Shown here piece after piece: positions 15,048-22,677 of a stretch of DNA of 38,977 nucleotides. The position numbers were made by a program, and so were the translations under genes. The stretch spans positions 1 through 38,977 of the forward strand of contig JAHFTP010000001.1 of NCBI GenBank assembly GCA_023265495.1, written 5' to 3'. Under the pieces are notes generated by a model that saw nothing but the letters and a program-made list of their open reading frames with translations, was not told where the DNA came from and made no database searches. The first letter of the stretch is position 1. Each line of letters starts with the position of its first letter. Source of the DNA: Chlamydiota bacterium. GTDB taxonomy: Bacteria; Chlamydiota; Chlamydiia; Chlamydiales; Rhabdochlamydiaceae.

Positions 15048-16718
15048 ATGAGAGTCGCCATCTACGCGAGATACTCTTCAGAAAACCAAAGCGAAAAAAG
15101 CATCGATGACCAAGTCCGTGTATGTCAGAGATACATAGAGAGCAACAACCACATATTCGATGAAAAACACAGCTACTTTGATCAAGCTGTATCCGGATCT
15201 GTCATTAATCGACCAGGACTGCGCGCTCTTGAAAAAGCTTGCGAAAATAAAGAAATCGATGCCGTTGCAGTCGATGACCTCTCTCGCCTCTCTAGAAGCA
15301 ATCACCAAATGCTGACTCTCGTTAACAAATTCAACTTCCTTCGAATTCAAATCATCTCTGTCTCCGATGGAATTATCTCAGATGATGATAACAGCAAACT
15401 TGGCATCCATATCAGAGGTCTTATAAATGAACTCTATCTCGATGACCTAAGGAAAAAGACCATGAGAGGCCTCGAAGGACAACGTCTTCGAGGCTATACA
15501 ACTGGCGAGACTGTCTATGGTTATAAATCTGTCCCTGTTGGTGAACTTCGATTAAACAAAAGAGGGCAGCCTAAATACGAAGACATGGTCCATAAGATCG
15601 TAGAAGAAGAAGCCTCTATTATCCGCCGCATTTATGCAGAGTTCACAGAAGGCAAAAGCATCCATGCCATTGTGCAAGGACTCAATCAAGACAAAATGCC
15701 TACAAAGAAGAACCAACCCGGAGGTTGGGCCAACTCTACAATAAGTCGTATTCTGAAAAATGAGAAATATGCAGGACATTGGAACTGGCGCAAAACTAAG
15801 AACATCAGAGATCCTATGACCGGCAAAATGAAAAAATTTGACCGTCCAGAAACTGAACAAATGCTCTGTTTTAAAGACGATCTGGCCATTATTGATCTAG
15901 ATACTTGGGAAAAGGCTAAGCAAAGATGGGTGGATATGGAAGGAGCATGGCCTATGAGGACACCTTCTCAAAAGTCTTCCAGCAAGCAAAAAAGCTATAT
16001 TTACGCAAACCCTACCCACCTCTTTGCAGGACAGCTTCAATGCAAATGCTGTGGTGGAGCTATTGTTCAAGTATGCGGTAAAGGCGGCGGGTACTACGGC
16101 TGCCATCAAGCCAAAAGAAAGATCTGCAGCAACAAGCTCACTATTCCAAGAAAGCGACTCGAAGAGCTTCTCTTAGCTGAAATCAGGGATAAACTTTGTA
16201 CAGCTGAAAACTTGAAATATATCTATGAAAACGTAGAAAAAGAAATCGCTAAGACATTAGGACAAGTTCCTGAAGAGCTCAAACAAAAAAGACACTTACA
16301 TGACAAGATGCAAGCAGAGCTTCAGAACCTGCTTAATTTCGTCAAGGCCGGCAACTTTTCAAAAGTAGTATCAGAAGCACTTACTGACGCTGAAAACCGC
16401 AGTGATAAGCTTAAAAGCGAAATGCAGGCTTTAGAATTTCAAAGAAGCAATACATTCAAAACACCGCCCAAGGAATGGATTGATTTTAGACTAGAAAATC
16501 TTTTTGACACTTTGAATAAAAACACAAAAGCATCTGCCCTAGCCCTAAAAGATTTATTGGGAACAATTGAGCTTGAACCAGTACCGGGAGAATGTGTTGT
16601 TGAATGTGGACAGTTGATTCAGAATAGGGCCTATTATCTCGCCCATTCCAACATCGAAACCCTTGCCCTCCTAGAGGAGGGTAAGGGTACGAATTGGTCT
16701 CTACTTCGGAAGAGGTAG
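15048..16718 (+). CDS. large serine recombinase
   Basis: A 556-residue recombinase. The N-terminal resolvase domain starts MRVAIYARYSSENQSE with Ser10 as expected nucleophile and includes DDLSRLSRS and a long helix, up to about residue 150. A recombinase domain follows (about 160-300, with GYTTGETVYGYK and WANSTISRILKNEKYAGHW). A zinc ribbon with C-x2-C ... C ... C near 350-380 and a coiled coil near 400-480 complete the usual layout for large serine integrases. It cuts and rejoins att sites for insertion or excision of an element. ATG 15048 is supported by AAGGAGG. The last codons and stop (16707-16718) lie in the 3' end of the opposite-strand tRNA-Ser gene, which suggests the attachment site is the tRNA gene. 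It appears intact. Confidence 0.9.
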   Translation: MRVAIYARYSSENQSEKSIDDQVRVCQRYIESNNHIFDEKHSYFDQAVSGSVINRPGLRALEKACENKEIDAVAVDDLSRLSRSNHQMLTLVNKFNFLRIQIISVSDGIISDDDNSKLGIHIRGLINELYLDDLRKKTMRGLEGQRLRGYTTGETVYGYKSVPVGELRLNKRGQPKYEDMVHKIVEEEASIIRRIYAEFTEGKSIHAIVQGLNQDKMPTKKNQPGGWANSTISRILKNEKYAGHWNWRKTKNIRDPMTGKMKKFDRPETEQMLCFKDDLAIIDLDTWEKAKQRWVDMEGAWPMRTPSQKSSSKQKSYIYANPTHLFAGQLQCKCCGGAIVQVCGKGGGYYGCHQAKRKICSNKLTIPRKRLEELLLAEIRDKLCTAENLKYIYENVEKEIAKTLGQVPEELKQKRHLHDKMQAELQNLLNFVKAGNFSKVVSEALTDAENRSDKLKSEMQALEFQRSNTFKTPPKEWIDFRLENLFDTLNKNTKASALALKDLLGTIELEPVPGECVVECGQLIQNRAYYLAHSNIETLALLEEGKGTNWSLLRKR

Positions 16719-16794
16719 GATTCGAACCCACGGTCGGGGGTTACCCGACTGCTGTTTTCAAGACAGCCGCATTAGGCCACTCTGCCACTCTTCC
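16707..16794 (-). tRNA. tRNA-Ser (UGA anticodon)
   Basis: An 88-base tRNA on the minus strand. The acceptor arms GGAAGAG and CTCTTCC pair fully, the anticodon stem GCTGT/ACAGC encloses a CTTGAAA loop with TGA as anticodon, a long class II variable arm is present, and the T-arm reads GGTTCGAATCC. The discriminator is G, as expected for serine. CCA is not encoded. The recombinase gene ends inside its last 12 bases. Confidence 0.95.
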
Positions 16795-16841
16795 GCAAAG
16801 ATGAAGAAACATCGTATCGTATTGAAGCAAAAAACGAAAGC

Positions 16842-17861
16842 TTAAAATTGAGAAAGGAACCTCACATCATTTTCCGTGAACATTCTGATGTCTTTGATCC
16901 CGTATCTGAGCATGGCAAGCCGTTCAAGCCCCATGCCCCATGCGTATCCCGAGTAACAGTCGGGATCGATACCTCCATTCTTCAATACTTCTGGATGGAC
17001 CATGCCGGCGCCTAATATTTCCAGCCATCCCGTATGCTTACATAAGCGACACCCATTTCCTTGGCAAGAGGTGCATAAGACATCGACTTCCATGCCCGGT
17101 TCTACAAAAGGAAAATAACTGGGGCGGAATCTTGTTTGCACCCTTGCATGGAAGAGCTTGCTTAAAAACTCCTCCATCGTTGCAAGAAGGTCTGCAAAAG
17201 AGACGTCTTCATCGACATAGAGCCCCTCTACCTGGTGAAAGAAGACATGGGACCTAGCACTGATCGTTTCGTTGCGGTAGACAGTGCCTGGCGCTGCAAT
17301 ACGAATTGGCGGTTTGTGTGACTCCATGACTCGCAGCTGTGTGTTGGAAGTATGGGAGCGAAGGAGCGCATCGGGTGAAAGATAAAACGTATCTTGCATG
17401 TCCCGCGCTGGATGGTCGGGAGGGAAATTCAGCCCTTCGTAATTGTAATAATCAGAGTCAATATCCGGGCCATATTGCACAGAAAAGCCCATACCGATGA
17501 GAATTTCTAACACCTCATCGCGAAGGAGGGTGATCGGGTGTTTTTTCCCGATGAACCTTCTTCTTCCCGGCAGGGTGATGTCTATTTTTTCTTCTTCGAG
17601 TCTTACAGCTTGCTCTGCCTGAAAAAAGGTGGACAGCGCCTGATCACATAAGAGAGCGATTTCTTCTTTTAAGTCATTAATCCATTTCCCGACCATAGGG
17701 CGTTCTTCCGGCGTAACATCCCGTAGACAGCTCATCAGGCTCTGGACAGGCCCCTTTTTGCCAAGAAACTGGACCTTCAACTGTTCGACATCTTTGGAAG
17801 ATTGTAGATCGGATAAGTTTTGTTGGAATTCTTTTTTCACTTCTAGAATTTTTGCCTGCAC
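16842..17861 (-). CDS. pheS: phenylalanyl-tRNA synthetase alpha subunit
   Basis: A 339-residue PheS. Residues 1-90 form the coiled-coil tRNA-binding arm. The class II core carries TLPGRRRFIGKKHP, RDMQDTFYL, LLRSHTSNTQLR (motif 1/2 region), GTVYRNETISARSHVFFHQVEGL (motif 2) and GMGLERLAMLRYGI (motif 3) near the C-terminus. It charges tRNA-Phe as part of an alpha2-beta2 enzyme; pheT is not in the window. A C-x2-C-x4-C-x2-C cluster (CTSCQGNGCRLC) could bind zinc. The start is GTG at 17861 after AGGAGGGG. The gene lies downstream of rplT but behind a strong terminator, so it may have its own promoter or depend on read-through. Confidence 0.96.
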   Translation of the reverse strand: MQAKILEVKKEFQQNLSDLQSSKDVEQLKVQFLGKKGPVQSLMSCLRDVTPEERPMVGKWINDLKEEIALLCDQALSTFFQAEQAVRLEEEKIDITLPGRRRFIGKKHPITLLRDEVLEILIGMGFSVQYGPDIDSDYYNYEGLNFPPDHPARDMQDTFYLSPDALLRSHTSNTQLRVMESHKPPIRIAAPGTVYRNETISARSHVFFHQVEGLYVDEDVSFADLLATMEEFLSKLFHARVQTRFRPSYFPFVEPGMEVDVLCTSCQGNGCRLCKHTGWLEILGAGMVHPEVLKNGGIDPDCYSGYAWGMGLERLAMLRYGIKDIRMFTENDVRFLSQF

Positions 17862-17876
17862 ATCCCCTCCTAATAC

Positions 17877-17915
17877 AAAAAAGCCTATACTTCTAGGGGT
17901 ACTAAAAGCATAGGC
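17877..17915 (-). terminator. Rho-independent terminator between rplT and pheS
   Basis: On the minus strand, arms GCCTATGCTT and AAGTATAGGC (17915-17906 and 17892-17883) pair over ten positions with a single G-U, with a 13-base loop, and are followed by six T residues (17882-17877). It lies after the rplT stop and directly before the pheS ribosome binding site. It may end the infC-rpmI-rplT transcript or act as an attenuator for pheS. Confidence 0.8.
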
Positions 17916-17937
17916 AGAACTTTCTTATTCGATTCGT

Positions 17938-18294
17938 TTAAGCAAGGGCTTGTTTGGCAGCGCCTGCAACAAAAGCAAAGCTATTAGGATCTCTAATGGC
18001 CATTTCAGATAGCATCTTGCGATTTAAGTTGCATCCTGCTTTTTTCAGTCCATGAATGAACCCACTATAGGATATACCGTTGAGTTTTGCAGCAACGCCT
18101 ATACGAACAGTCCATAACCTTCTAAAATCTCTCTTTCTTTGTTTTCTATGGCGGTAACTAAACGCCATTGCAGACATGACCGCATTAGCCGTTAAGCGGA
18201 GATGGTTTTTTCTATCTCCTACAAAGCCTTTTGCTTGTTTAAATAGTCTTTTCTTTCTGCGATGGGAAGCCACAGCATTGGTAGCTCTAACCAT
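17938..18294 (-). CDS. rplT: 50S ribosomal protein L20
   Basis: A 118-residue L20 of standard length, starting MVRATNAVASHRRKKRLFKQ. The basic N-terminal extension binds 23S rRNA early in 50S assembly, and the C-terminal half carries the GISYSGFIHGLKKAGCNLNRK and LSEMAIRDPNSFAFV stretches typical of the family. In many bacteria L20 represses its own operon by binding the mRNA near rpmI. It follows rpmI by 24 bases. Confidence 0.97.
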   Translation of the reverse strand: MVRATNAVASHRRKKRLFKQAKGFVGDRKNHLRLTANAVMSAMAFSYRHRKQRKRDFRRLWTVRIGVAAKLNGISYSGFIHGLKKAGCNLNRKMLSEMAIRDPNSFAFVAGAAKQALA

Positions 18295-18318
18295 GATTTA
18301 TCTCCCTACATTTATTAT

Positions 18319-18522
18319 TTAAGCCACGCCCATAAGACGCGCGTACATTTTTGTTTGTCCTTTATTCACTACAGACTGCTTTCTTAGTTGACGTTTACGT
18401 TTTGAGGACTTTTTCGTCAAAATATGCCTTCTGCCAGGATGACTTTGCATCAGCTTTCCTGTAGCTGTCACTTTAAATCTAGCTTTTACAGATTTGCGTG
18501 TTTTCATTTTTACTTTAGCCAC
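18319..18522 (-). CDS. rpmI: 50S ribosomal protein L35
   Basis: A 67-residue L35, highly basic, starting MAKVKMKTRKSVKARFKVT, with the family's HILTKKSSKRKRQLR segment. It is a late 50S component. It lies between infC and rplT as in most bacteria. A hairpin over the end of infC precedes it and may be a control element. Confidence 0.97.
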   Translation of the reverse strand: MAKVKMKTRKSVKARFKVTATGKLMQSHPGRRHILTKKSSKRKRQLRKQSVVNKGQTKMYARLMGVA

Positions 18523-18561
18523 AGCACTTCTCCACTGCTTAATTTACTAACTTGTTGCTCA

Positions 18562-18581
18562 CATCTGTTTTTAGACAGATG
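18562..18581 (-). promoter_or_regulatory. stem-loop at the infC-rpmI junction
   Basis: A perfect seven-base stem (CATCTGT/ACAGATG) with a six-base loop spans the infC stop codon. On the minus strand it has no following T-run, so it is not a terminator for this operon. Its place matches where L20-dependent translational control of rpmI operates in other bacteria. Resemblance to the L20 target was not tested. Confidence 0.45.
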
Positions 18582-19104
18582 CTGTTTTTTTCTTTCCTCC
18601 AGGAGCCAAAACGACAGATAAATTACGTCCCAGCAACTTAGGTTCAGACTCCGCTGTAGCAATCTCTGCTAAATCCTCACAGAATTTATGTACAGCTTTG
18701 AATCCTATCTCTGGATGTAACAGTTCCCTGCCTCTAAATACGCAGGTAATCCTCACCTTGTTTCCCTTTGCAATAAACTCTTTTGCATGTTTAGCTTTTA
18801 CATCGATGTCATGATCATCCGTTGTCGGCTTGATCTTAATCTCTTTTACTTTGACTTGATGCTGAGCTTTTTTATTCTCTTTGTCTTTTTTCGTAATTTG
18901 ATAACGATACTTGCCATAGTCAATGATTTTACATACGGGAGGCTCTGCTGTAGGCGCAATCTCTACCAGATCCATCCCTGCAAGTTCCGCCTTTGCTAGT
19001 GCTTCACTTAAAAGCAATACTCCTAGCTGGCTTCCTTCTTCATCAATTACACGAACTTTAGGCGCTCGAATTTCTCTATTTATTCTGCAATTCAGAAAAT
19101 CCAC
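18571..19104 (-). CDS. infC: translation initiation factor IF-3
   Basis: A 177-residue IF-3 (as read from GTG 19104). It has the N-domain (INREIRAPKVRVIDEEGSQLG, LVEIAPTAEPPVCKIIDYGKYRY), a Lys-rich linker and the C-domain (KIKPTTDDHDIDVKAKHAKEF ending NLSVVLAPGGKKK). IF-3 proof-reads start codons on the 30S subunit. There is no ATG in a fitting position. GTG 19104 lies inside the only Shine-Dalgarno-like GGAG (19107-19104), whereas an in-frame CTG at 19095 is eight bases beyond it and an ATA at 19086 is further. A non-standard start is typical of infC, where it lets IF-3 repress itself. The 5' end overlaps the ThrRS-like gene by 29 bases. Confidence 0.95.
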   Translation of the reverse strand: MDFLNCRINREIRAPKVRVIDEEGSQLGVLLLSEALAKAELAGMDLVEIAPTAEPPVCKIIDYGKYRYQITKKDKENKKAQHQVKVKEIKIKPTTDDHDIDVKAKHAKEFIAKGNKVRITCVFRGRELLHPEIGFKAVHKFCEDLAEIATAESEPKLLGRNLSVVLAPGGKKKTASV

Positions 19105-20680
19105 TCCGGTTAAGGTACAGTCTAAACGTATTTATCCACTGTTCAAGTGAAAAAACTTCTTGGCTTTCGCTTCCTTGTTTTCTCACAACTACAGTATTTG
19201 TCTCCATTTCCTTTTTGCCAACCACTACAAGATAAGGAACCCTATCTTCTAATGCCTTAGCTATTCGGTGAGGGAAGGAGGCCCCCTCGTTTTCTTCTCC
19301 AATGCGCCAACCTTCCCTCTTAAGTAACGCAGCCACATGCACAGCATACGTTTTCACAGAAGCATCGACGGCCAGCACTCGCATCTGCTCTGCAGCTACT
19401 ATCGCTGGAATCCCACAAGGGCTTTCTAGCAATAGAGCCACTATTTTCTCAAGAGACCCCAATACAGACTGCTCTACAATCCACCTATCAGGCTCTACAT
19501 CTTTTATAAGACACAGTGAGCTACATGTCCACAAACGGTCTATAGCATCTTTGATTCTTATCTCAATAACAGGAGAACCGTGCTTTGCTTGCTCCTTTTG
19601 AAAAGCAACACCGCAAGATACCAATGTCTGAGTGAGCATTTCGCTACATTTCTCATTCCCCTTCTTATCACGAGAAAGAACTGGGCCCTCTCTAGTTAAG
19701 AATACTTGGAACTCAAAGCCTAGGATTTTAAGAATTTTCATCATGAATTGCAAGGAAGAAATACATTCTTCTAAAACTTGCTTTCCCAAACAAAGGGAAT
19801 GTGCAAGGTCTAGGGTAGTGCAAGACGCGGAAAAGAGCCCATTAGAAAAATCTTTATTTACCCCATCCCTAAACGAAGCAAATTCTACGCAGCGAGTGAG
19901 GGGAGGAGAAGAATGTTTGAAAAAAAACTTATGCAAATCTAGGCCCGTTTCAAATAACAGATCTGCTTCTTCACAGACAAGGGAATAAGAAGTAGAAACA
20001 GAGCAGTATTGGGAGTGCCGATACCCCTCCTCTACTAGCTGCAGAATATTTTTTCTCACTGCTTCCCCTTTAGGAAACCAGTAACAAAGGGAAGGATCCT
20101 CCCCATCTAAGGCAAACAACCCTAGTTTCTTTCCCAAAGCCAGATGATTATCCGTGGCATATTTTTTTTCTTTCTTTATGAACTCTTTGAGTATTTTCCC
20201 ATCAGGAGCAGAAACACCCCAAATCCTCGTAACACCATGATCTAGATAGGCCCCTATATCCTCAAAGGATTGCAGAGAAAAAACGCCTACGTCCTCAGCC
20301 TCAGTAAGAGAAAAATCCTCCTCTACAAAATCGCAGAAAGAACCTAGATGAAGAACTTGCACTAAGGACGTGTTTTCTACGTCCTCTACTTTACTAGCGA
20401 GCAGAGGCTCTCCGCGGTGAAGAAAAAACTCCTTGGCGCAGAAGGGAGTCATCTCTTTTATAACAAAGGAGATTTTTTTCTTGGAGAAAGTGAGCATTTT
20501 CTGCTCTATTAAAGAAAGAAAAGCTTTCTGAAAAACAAAAGGAAAATGAAAATCGTAGTAAAACCCGAGAGACGTAGCGCCCCCGCCTAAGAGAAAAGCT
20601 CCAGGAAAAAGATCTTTAACAGAAACTGCGAGCACTTCTGCTACTGTTCTACGAATACTACTAATAACGATAGGTCCCAT
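19076..20680 (-). CDS. threonyl-tRNA synthetase-like protein, probably inactive
   Basis: A 534-residue protein that follows the ThrRS layout but lacks the N-terminal TGS domain and most key residues. The start corresponds to the editing domain (VKDLFPGA..., FYYDF), where the two HxxxH histidines read Arg11 and Glu15 and the LCRGPH cysteine motif is lost. In the catalytic region the NCPGH motif reads VCEEA (Cys236 kept), motif 2 keeps Arg271 but its Glu is Gly273, His294 is kept, and the third zinc ligand (HRAxLGS) is Glu403 in VEQSVLGS. The anticodon-binding domain (about 425-525) is best preserved. It occupies the thrS position before infC, ten bases after tRNA-Val. A working thrS must exist elsewhere. 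It may be a tRNA- or mRNA-binding regulator, or a decaying gene; the full-length open frame argues for function. Confidence 0.75.
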   Translation of the reverse strand: MGPIVISSIRRTVAEVLAVSVKDLFPGAFLLGGGATSLGFYYDFHFPFVFQKAFLSLIEQKMLTFSKKKISFVIKEMTPFCAKEFFLHRGEPLLASKVEDVENTSLVQVLHLGSFCDFVEEDFSLTEAEDVGVFSLQSFEDIGAYLDHGVTRIWGVSAPDGKILKEFIKKEKKYATDNHLALGKKLGLFALDGEDPSLCYWFPKGEAVRKNILQLVEEGYRHSQYCSVSTSYSLVCEEADLLFETGLDLHKFFFKHSSPPLTRCVEFASFRDGVNKDFSNGLFSASCTTLDLAHSLCLGKQVLEECISSLQFMMKILKILGFEFQVFLTREGPVLSRDKKGNEKCSEMLTQTLVSCGVAFQKEQAKHGSPVIEIRIKDAIDRLWTCSSLCLIKDVEPDRWIVEQSVLGSLEKIVALLLESPCGIPAIVAAEQMRVLAVDASVKTYAVHVAALLKREGWRIGEENEGASFPHRIAKALEDRVPYLVVVGKKEMETNTVVVRKQGSESQEVFSLEQWINTFRLYLNRSGFSELQNK

Positions 20681-20689
20681 AAGGTACTA

Positions 20690-20763
20690 TGGGATATAGC
20701 TGACTCGAACAGCTGACCTCCACGATGTCAACGTGGCGCTCTAACCAACTGAGCTAATACCCC
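20690..20763 (-). tRNA. tRNA-Val (GAC anticodon)
   Basis: A 74-base tRNA. The acceptor GGGGTAT pairs with ATATCCC (one G-U), the D arm is GCTC...GAGC, the anticodon stem CCACG/CGTGG holds the loop TTGACAT with GAC, and the T-arm AGCTG-TTCGAGT-CAGCT is complete. Discriminator A. It is directly upstream of the ThrRS-like gene with a nine-base gap. Confidence 0.95.
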
Positions 20764-20888
20764 GCTTAAAGTTGCACAAGAGGATACTAAAAAAACCCAT
20801 TGCTAGCAAGACCATTTTTCAAACGGAAACATCAAGACACTTGCCTTTCTTGGAAAAACGACGTATGCTCAGCAGGTAAAAAATCTGC

Positions 20889-21482
20889 ATGAGACATCAA
20901 TTTTCTCTTTTTAATTCCCCTATAGATTTAGCTCATAAGCTTTGGATGCAACTCCTAGAGAGCGGAGATTGTGCCATTGACGCCACCTGCGGCAATGGGA
21001 AAGACTCCTTAGCTCTATGTACTATTTTTTTAGAAAAAAAGGGAGGATTTCTAATTAGTCTAGATATCCAAGAAACAGCCCTTTCTCATACCCATGCACG
21101 TATTCAAGAACACTGCCCGCAATTTCTCCCCTTTCTCTCTCTCCACCAGCAATCTCATAGATCCTTCCCCTCTATAGCTTATGAAAAGAAAGTCAAATTA
21201 ATTGTTTACAACCTAGGCTATCTACCAGGCGGAGATAAACGTATAACCACCCTACAAGAGAGCACGTTAGAAAGCCTAACAGATGCCTTAAAACTCATTT
21301 CCGCAGGAGGAATGATTAGTTTGACTTGTTATGTGGGACATAAAGAAGGAGAACAAGAATACCTAGCTCTTAAAGAGTGGTTCACTACTCTCCCCTCTGA
21401 TCTATGGAGTATCACTGAGTGTTCTTGGTATAATAGACACAAAAGCCCCATTCTGATCCTTTTGCAAAAAAATCAGCCTTAA
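20889..21482 (+). CDS. mnmM: MnmM/YtqB-type tRNA wobble-uridine methyltransferase
   Basis: A 197-residue SAM-dependent methyltransferase. The SAM-binding motif is AIDATCGNGKDSLAL near residues 28-43, an acidic residue ends the next strand (SLDIQ), and YNLGYLPGGDKRITT near 108-122 is the characteristic stretch of the YtqB family. YtqB is now named MnmM: it adds the methyl group that turns nm5(s2)U34 into mnm5(s2)U34 in tRNA in organisms without the MnmC methyltransferase domain. The identification by the GYLPGGDK motif is strong; the tRNA target follows from the family. It is divergent from tRNA-Val, about 125 bases away. Confidence 0.85.
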   Translation: MRHQFSLFNSPIDLAHKLWMQLLESGDCAIDATCGNGKDSLALCTIFLEKKGGFLISLDIQETALSHTHARIQEHCPQFLPFLSLHQQSHRSFPSIAYEKKVKLIVYNLGYLPGGDKRITTLQESTLESLTDALKLISAGGMISLTCYVGHKEGEQEYLALKEWFTTLPSDLWSITECSWYNRHKSPILILLQKNQP

Positions 21483-21663
21483 TCATATCCTCTCATTTTT
21501 AAAAAAATTAGTTTACAAGTATTTCATCCTTAGGAAAATATTTATCTTTACATCTTTTGGAAAAAAGACTATGCGTGGGGTTTTAGTAAAAGGAAAAATT
21601 TCCTTTCACGAAAGCAGAAAACCTGATGTAAAATAATTTATACACATTGATTAATTATAGCAG

Positions 21664-21706
21664 TTAATTATAAAATAAAGAAGTAGAGATGTCATTTTAT
21701 AATTAA
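21664..21706. repeat. 13-base perfect inverted repeat with 17-base spacer
   Basis: TTAATTATAAAAT (21664-21676) and its exact complement (21694-21706) flank 17 bases in the AT-rich spacer before the gene at 21762. A further direct copy of TTAATTATA lies just upstream near 21649. It may be an operator or a transcript hairpin. Confidence 0.6.
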
Positions 21707-21761
21707 TAATAACAAAGAAGAGTATGGCTATAATAATCAATAATAAATATTTAGTAATTCT

Positions 21762-22616
21762 ATGCTATATAAATCAGAAGGTTCCTATTCACAGCTGCAA
21801 AGGCAGCTATATGCAATTGAAAAACAATTGCTTAAGCCTATTTCCAGGCAAACTTGTACCCAGGTATTTGCCCATCTAGATGAAATAGCGGAGGAAGCGA
21901 GAAGTCTACGCCAAGAAACAACAAAAACCAGCACTGTATTTACGCAATTTCGGTCCCAAGAGTTTCAAACGCTAGAAGACAAAACCCTCTCACTATATGG
22001 AAGGGCTCTCGATTCTATGGTAGCCAAGCAAGTGGCAGCCATTCAAGAAGAGACGTCTCATTTAGAAGAGACCCTTTCCTCTGGAAATGAGAGCCAAATA
22101 CAAAAAACGGCGGCTCTGTTAGAAAAGCAAATCACTATTCTTTTGAATGATCATCGCTTAGCTAAAGAAGATTTGCCCATCATTGCAAAAGCGCATAAAA
22201 CACTGAAAGCTGCAACAACAAAACTCTCTACAAGGCAAGAAATGGAAGAGGTGCTCCACCACTTCACTTTTTTAGCCAGACAACCTTCTTCTCTTAGATT
22301 CATCGAAGAAGAGATTGATCTCATGCCTGAGGAAATAGAGGAACTATTTAGTATTGCAGAACATACGTTTCACGGACAGATGAAGACAGCGAGACAGGGA
22401 TATCTTGGGCTACCTGAAGATACAAAGAGAAGAGTATTAACCCATCTGAGTGCATTGGATGGCTCTCTCTTTGAAGATCCCATCAAAACTATACAATCTC
22501 TTATAGCTACAGCAAACGACCTCGTACAAAATGATTTGAGCTATCCTTCCCCTGAGGACGTGGCGGAGATGTTTAAAGAAGTGCAAATGCTCTCCGATGC
22601 TGATTGCCCAGACTAA
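21762..22616 (+). CDS. predicted all-helical coiled-coil protein, function unknown
   Basis: A 284-residue, acidic, Gln/Glu/Leu-rich protein with no membrane segment or signal peptide and no family I recognise. Residues 10-160 look like long coiled coils (LQRQLYAIEKQLL, QEETSHLEETL, TAALLEKQITILL). A second helical part (170-280) carries EEEIDLMPEEIEELF. It has no good Shine-Dalgarno; a stop codon lies a few codons upstream in frame, so ATG 21762 is the first possible. The AT-rich upstream DNA with a perfect inverted repeat and the composition suggest a lineage-specific gene, possibly an effector or chaperone-like protein, which is a guess. Confidence 0.6.
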   Translation: MLYKSEGSYSQLQRQLYAIEKQLLKPISRQTCTQVFAHLDEIAEEARSLRQETTKTSTVFTQFRSQEFQTLEDKTLSLYGRALDSMVAKQVAAIQEETSHLEETLSSGNESQIQKTAALLEKQITILLNDHRLAKEDLPIIAKAHKTLKAATTKLSTRQEMEEVLHHFTFLARQPSSLRFIEEEIDLMPEEIEELFSIAEHTFHGQMKTARQGYLGLPEDTKRRVLTHLSALDGSLFEDPIKTIQSLIATANDLVQNDLSYPSPEDVAEMFKEVQMLSDADCPD

Positions 22617-22677
22617 GGCATATAATTTTTCAACGCCTCTTGCTGCTTAGAGTCCATTTGCTGGAGCACCTGATCAT

